From contig NC_061770.1 of the NCBI RefSeq assembly GCF_022458985.1, positions 34,763,599 to 34,827,598 of the forward strand: 64,000 nt of DNA, read 5' to 3'. Positions 58,950 through 64,000 of this stretch are shown here, piece after piece. Positions within the stretch are counted from its first letter, which is position 1. Each line of letters starts with the position of its first letter. Under the pieces are notes generated by a model, which searched no databases, was not told the origin of the DNA, and worked only from the letters and a program-made list of their open reading frames with translations. Made by a program: the position numbers and the translations under genes. This stretch comes from Mugil cephalus (lineage: Eukaryota > Chordata > Actinopteri > Mugiliformes > Mugilidae).

Positions 58950-59193
58950 GAGAGCCAATCAGATGTCAGAATGAATATAGCCGTGGAATTGTCTCAGCCA
59001 ATAGGAACGCGTCGTACTGCGGGGACCCATCCCGAGTCCCCAGGATCAACCTTTGTGATTTTCCGTTGGGCGCCATTTTGATAGAAGTGTCGTGTGAGAG
59101 GCGCCGCGGGAGTACTTTGTTGACGTTTAAACCAATTTAGCCTCGAGTTGGCGCAGATTTTTACACGGACTAGGCCATTTCAGCGAACCGAAA
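58950..59193 (+). promoter_or_regulatory. sf1 promoter and 5' UTR
   Basis: Two CCAAT boxes (AGCCAATCAG at about 58953, AGCCAATAGG at about 58997) precede GGGCGCCATTTTGA at about 59068, a YY1-like motif. GC-rich and without an obvious TATA box, as for a housekeeping gene. Confidence 0.55.
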
Positions 59194-62134
59194 ATGGCTA
59201 CGGGAGCGAACGCGACTCCTTTAGGGAAGTTGCACCCCAGCATTGGCGCTAAACGGGGATTTGACGCCGGGCCTGGCGCCCCTGGGAACGGGCTGATGCC
59301 GACTCCGGTGCCTCCCGGATCCTTCCCGTCCCTGCAGGGTTTCCAGCCCGCGATTCCCAGCGCGCCGTTTCCGCAGCCGCACCAATTCAACCCGGTCGGT
59401 GCGAGTTTTTCGCCCCAGCAGCAGCAGCAGCAGCAGCAACAACCAGGCGCGGGGGCAGGAATGGTGAAGCAAGGTAAGTAAACGGAGCGTCAGCTAAAGC
59501 CTCAACGGCAGCGGAGGGGACATGCGCTAGCCGAGGCTAACGCCGCTAGCCGAGGCTAACGCCGCTAGCCAAAGCTAACGTCGCTAGCTAAAGCTATTTT
59601 CCGTTTTTATTGTTTACTGATTAAAGATAAACAACCAAAGCACTTCCTGGACAGAGGCAAATAGTTGGTGCAGGACCTTAAACAACATATAAAGTGATTG
59701 TGTGTGTGTGTTGTGTGTGTGAATGTTTAGTCTGGAGGGAAACGTTAGCAACGTTATGTGTTTAAATGACAAAAACAACAATAAACAGACACTAAATAAT
59801 AAAAATAAATACATAACATGCAGGCAAACAAAGATGGGAGAAGATGAAAAGAAATCGGTGTATTGTGATGATAATAATAGTATAGTGTGGTATAGTAATC
59901 TCTAAGTATAGTAATATACGTATATATATATATATTACATTATATTTAGCTCAATAACATAATTATACTTTCACAATAATAGTAATAATTTTAGTACAAT
60001 AGTGTAATGCTGGACTTTTTAAAGAAATAACCCATAAGTGTCAGAGCATTTATCTATTGAGTCAGTGTTTATGTGACATGTAAAGAGAATAAAAGATAAA
60101 ATATCAATAATAAAAGCAATAAAACGGTTTATATGGCTGATAAGTATCGGGCTGATGCTGGTGTCTGTGGTTCAAACGTGTTAATAAAGGGCCGATACCA
60201 GCATCAGGGCCGTGTACAAAATGGAGACTTGAGCCCGTGTTTAGGAAAATGGATGTTTTTAAGTTTTTTTTTACACGTAAACAAACATCGAAGCAGAAGT
60301 TGGATTAAAAAAAAACACACTCGTCACGTTAAGTTGCTGCGTCACGTTATTTTTTTTTTAAATTTATTTATTTATTGAGTATTTACAACGTAGCGTGGAG
60401 TCAAACTCCACGTCCAGGAACAATCAGACTCAGTTAAAAAGATTAATCATCCACAAGGGAAATGACTTGGTCCCTGTAGTTTATCTGCACATTAATAATA
60501 AAAAACACCTTTAATCCTCCTGTTACCTGCATAATATTAATGTTGAACCTCAGGAATTTAAACCTAAAAAATTATTATTTCCTGTTATTTACACTTGTTT
60601 GTTGACAATTTAAACGGCTCATTAAATAAAAATACCCACAAATACTGTGGAGAAGTTGGAAAGAGACATGTTTAAGTGGCTTTATATAGTTTCTAAGCGT
60701 TATACTATATTATTACTATACTACAAGTATTACCAAGAACTTGTATTATATGTAGTATGTTGTGTTTTCTCTTTTTCTGCTACTCGACTCTGAAACATGA
60801 AGCACACAACAGGTTAACTGAGTTTATATGTGGGTCGAGGTGACGTCTCGTCAGTAGACGACGTAGCACATTATTATTTTTTTATTTCTTTGTTAGATTT
60901 CAGTCAGAAGAAGCAGAGGAAGAAAAGCCGCTGGAGCAGCGAGACTCCGGACCAGAAGACGGTGATCCCGGGAATGCCCACCGTCATCCCGCCGGGCCTG
61001 ACCCGCGACCAGGAGAGAGCTTATATAGGTAAATGTTCACTCTTCTACTCATTCAAACAAACAACAACAAAACAAAATAAAAGGGGAGACTGTGGAAAAA
61101 GCTGTTTCTCTTCTAGTTTGTCTGTGTGAGGTTCTAGTTCTCCCACACGGTCTCACACCAGTATTTCATGTTGTCCTCCTGTTCTGCTGGATTCACAACA
61201 GTTGGAGCCTCCGTTACTTCTTCACTAATAACTTTTAAAAAAAAACGCCTCATTGGAGGAAAAATAAATAAATAAATTGGACGCTTGATTTTTTGTTTTT
61301 TCTCGCTCCAACTGTTGAGACGAAGCCGCCGCCGACGATGAACGATGCTCATGAGTTGTTCTATGTTGAAAGTGTTGATAAAGGTGACGACTGTAGTCTG
61401 GACCGTTAGCACCATTAGCACCATTAGCACCATTAGCAAGAGTGGCCGCTACACAAACAAGTAAACAAACACATAACACACGTCGCTGTTTAGCCGCTCG
61501 GTCACTGCTCACGTGTCCTGCCTGACTCCCAACACATCATCGATTACTGTACCTGTGCATGACGCCGTGTTTACTCATAATGTCCTGACGCTGCTGCAGT
61601 TTGCTCTGTTTGTATTTGACCCACGTGCTGCTTCGACGGCAAAGAGAAGCTAAAAAGTTTTTACAGCTCAGATCGTAACGAAAAGCAGCCGACGCCTTTC
61701 GAGCAGCAGCGTAGCACCGACACCTCGTCCTCCCTCCCTCACTAACTAACATCACTCGTTGGTAATGGTGTCCTTCCTTGGTATGTAAACATTCATCTGT
61801 GCCTCCCCCCCCTTGTCACACATGTATTTGCTTCCTCTGCTCATTCACCAGATTCCCCCCTAAAAAAACAAAAAAAAAAGACAAAGAGTTTTGCTTTGAG
61901 CCCCTGAATTCATCTCAGTAAATGTTTCAGGGGCCGGTGTGATGATGGGAGGGAGGGAGGGGGGGAGGATGGAGGGGGGGAGGAGGGAAGGAGGGAGGGA
62001 GGGAGGGGGAGTCATTACAGTTTCATACTGCGCATGGAATGACTGATTTATTCATGTTCCTCCTCATTTCCACGTAAATGTGAGATTTGTCTCAGTGTTA
62101 AAGCTACAGAACGACAACTCAGTGACTTTTTATA

Positions 62135-62169
<35 letters not shown>

Positions 62170-62639
62170 TAACCCAATGTGTCCTTAAGAGTATGAATAG
62201 ATTTGTTCATGACGGTGTCGTCGTTTACTCACACGTCGCCATGTTTTAACCAGAAGCTCAGTCTCGTCTCTGCTAATGTAAACGAGCGTTAGACGATATT
62301 TTTTTTACTGGGTTAATTTTGTGCCTTTTGATGTTTACATAAAAAAAAAAACATAAAAAGTGTCGGGTGTTTACTTTATCTCCCCCCTTTTTTTGTTCCT
62401 GTTTATTTGAACAGACTCGCCGTGTTTTTCTTGTGTCTTTTAACCTGAGTAAATGAACGAGGCCGCGCTCTAATGATGCAGAGCGTTGTCTCTCTGATGT
62501 TGCTGTGGTAACCACATTTCTCTCCATCCTTGTTTTTCTTTTTCCTAACCTGAATTCTTCCAGTCCAACTGCAGATCGAAGACCTGACTCGTAAACTGCG
62601 TACAGGAGACCTGGGAATCCCTGTTAACCCTGAGGACAG
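59194..62639 (+). CDS. sf1: splicing factor 1 (branch-point-binding protein), 5' part, continues beyond the window
   Basis: Coding exons 59194-59473, 60897-61028 and 62564-62639, about 162 residues so far, with the last exon ending in phase 2. MATGANATPL opens the protein as in mammalian SF1. It is followed by a Pro/Gly-rich insert of about 83 residues with nine glutamines (about 75-83), then DFSQKKQRKKSRWSSETPD. The basic KKSRW (W106) is the ligand motif that binds the U2AF2 UHM domain. Next come KTVIPGMPTVIPPGLTRDQE and VQLQIEDLTRKLRTGDLGIP, the helix-hairpin region. The KH/QUA2 RNA-binding domain and zinc knuckle must lie to the right of the window. SF1 recognises the intron branch point with U2AF in the early spliceosome. 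No donor is available right after ATPL, so the short N-terminal form known in mammals may not be made here. Confidence 0.92.
59521..59597. repeat. GCTAGCCGAGGCTAACGCC tandem repeat
   Basis: Four diverging 18-19 base units at the start of sf1 intron 1. Confidence 0.8.
60138..60212. repeat. inverted repeat in sf1 intron 1
   Basis: ATCGGGCTGATGCTGGTGTC is answered by GATACCAGCATCAGGGCC, giving an imperfect stem of about 15 bases. Could be a small MITE. Confidence 0.5.
61948..62010. repeat. G-rich (GGGA)n tract
   Basis: Runs of GGGAGGGAGGG and GGGGGGAGG on the plus strand of sf1 intron 2, a strong G-quadruplex candidate in the sense transcript. Confidence 0.85.
62138..62170. repeat. (ATT)n microsatellite
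   Basis: About ten perfect ATT units in sf1 intron 2. Confidence 0.9.
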
Positions 62640-64000
62640 GTCGGAAAAAGATTAAACCCTCGAACAGTAACACTTTCTCTACCTTCTTGACTTTTTTTTT
62701 TTTTGTTTTGTTTTTTTGTTTTTGTTTTTTTGGAAGACAAAATGTTGCTTTTACATAATGTGTGTGTTGATTAGCACAAATATTAGGCCGAGTAGAGTTA
62801 GTCTAGATATATTTATATATATTTATAGTTTATATTGAGGCTGATGGAGGAGAAGTGATCTGCATTAATTGATCTTTGTGCAGGACTCCTTCCTACTCAC
62901 CAGCGTTTGTGCTCTGGATGTTTTTAATTAATCGGTAGCGGCTCGTTTCTCTAAGTAGGTGAAGATACATTAGATATTTACGTGGTGATGTTAGGTGTGT
63001 GTGTCTGACTTCTTTTTACGGTGCACGTGACACTTTTACCCAAGACGGCGAGACAGTGTTTGTAATTACGGTTCAAATAAACGGTCAGTGAATAAATGTG
63101 GCGACGTTTTTTTTTTTAACGATTTCTGGATCCGGTTTAAGGAGCTGAACCGGTTTAAGTCGTGAAAACACTTTCAGATTTTTAGGATTTCTGCTTTAAT
63201 GTGATGTAATTAAACACCGTGTTTCAGTCTTGGGTAAAAAAAAAACACAAAAAATTTACAAAAATCTGAGGATAGCGTTGGTTTAAAATGTTTCTATAGC
63301 CGCCTTTTCTCTTAGATTAGATATATTTGATTTTTTTGATTGTTGCTTTAGACTCAGATCTAGTTTTTTTTTCTCTCATGAAGGTTTTGTGTCAAATGAA
63401 CAAACGGTTTGAAGATTTGAACACACACACACACACACACAGTTACAGGACGACTTCAAATCTATTTAAAAGAACCAAGTTAAAGTTCAATTGGCTCTTT
63501 TTCTTTTTTTTTTTTTTAAACAACAACGTGCTGGTTCTAACTGTTTTATTTCATCTTTATGACATGAACTCTTGGCGCGTCGCCCGGCGTCAAAGCAAAA
63601 AAAAAAAACCGGAGAAGTGATTTGTCGCTGGTCATCTCTGGCTTTTTTTTTCTTCCCGTAACGTTAAATTTTTCCACCCAGGAGGGAAAGAGAGAGAGAG
63701 AGAGGTTCCAGTTTTTCCACTCTGGACTCTCACATTTATTATTACGATGTTCTGGGAAATAAAAAGGGATAAAAGCCAGTGGCCAGCGCACAACGTAGCC
63801 TCCGCGAGGTTGTTTCCGCAGGAAGTTCATTGTGTAGCTGCTCATCATAATCAGACGTTTCCACAGCAACCAAAAGGGTTGAAGCCAGAAATCGCTCCCA
63901 AAAAACTCTCTAATGTGACACAAACCAGCTCCGGGAGGCGTTTCAGGTTTTCACCGGTGGAAAAGTTTTGAGTTTTTTTTTTTATTTATTTTTATTTATT
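62640..64000. other. sf1 intron 3, start
   Basis: Begins with donor AG|gtcgga. Contains T runs near 62692-62730, (CA)n at about 63421-63440 and a short GAGAGAGAGAGAG run at about 63690. The next sf1 exon (expected to begin near the SPSPEP block) is not found before the window ends. Confidence 0.6.

Overview
This window looks like a piece of a teleost fish nuclear chromosome, probably a percomorph-type genome. The protein-coding genes are split by GT-AG introns. The predicted proteins are clear vertebrate orthologues. Introns and intergenic DNA are full of short inverted-repeat (MITE-like) transposons, a Tc1-like transposon fossil, simple repeats and minisatellites of fish type. No bacterial operons, CRISPR arrays, rRNA genes or convincing tRNA genes were seen. 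Exon coordinates were derived by reading splice sites by eye and checking that phases join.

Layout from left to right. (1) 1-1.7 kb: AT-rich arrays and a possible last exon of a gene entering from the left. (2) 2.5-11.3 kb, + strand: a CD68/macrosialin-like lysosomal mucin in six coding exons, with an apparent 1-base frameshift in its Thr/Pro repeat. (3) 14.6-23.2 kb, + strand: a four-TM MS4A (CD20-like) gene with a 5.3-kb intron full of repeats. (4) 25.3-29.4 kb, - strand: slx1, the GIY-YIG structure-specific nuclease. It lies head to head with (5) bola2 at 30.2-31.1 kb, + strand, across a short shared promoter. (6) 31.1-37.5 kb: repeat-rich, no gene seen. (7) 37.5-42.9 kb, - strand: a complete ETS transcription factor of the ETS1/ETS2 class (Pointed domain plus ETS domain), divergent from both. 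(8) 44.7-56 kb, + strand: two tandem RBM4 (Lark) paralogues, each with two RRMs and a CCHC knuckle. The first has telomere-like arrays in its 5' intron and a 1.2-kb minisatellite in what reads as a 3'-UTR intron. (9) 56.9-58.1 kb: a very long GGAA polypurine tract. (10) 59.2 kb to the right edge, + strand: the 5' half of sf1 (splicing factor 1/BBP), cut by the window end.

Functionally, the right third is an RNA-processing neighbourhood (rbm4-rbm4-sf1). In mammals RBM4 and SF1 also lie in one region, and SLX1 and BOLA2 are also neighbours, so much of the order looks ancestral. The left third holds two genes typical of leukocytes and phagocytes. I found no convincing undescribed multi-gene system. 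The most notable items are the divergent ETS1/2-class gene, the CD68 frameshift, the telomere-like arrays and the 3'-UTR-intron minisatellite at rbm4, the sf1 N-terminal extension, and several inverted-repeat element families that recur across the window.
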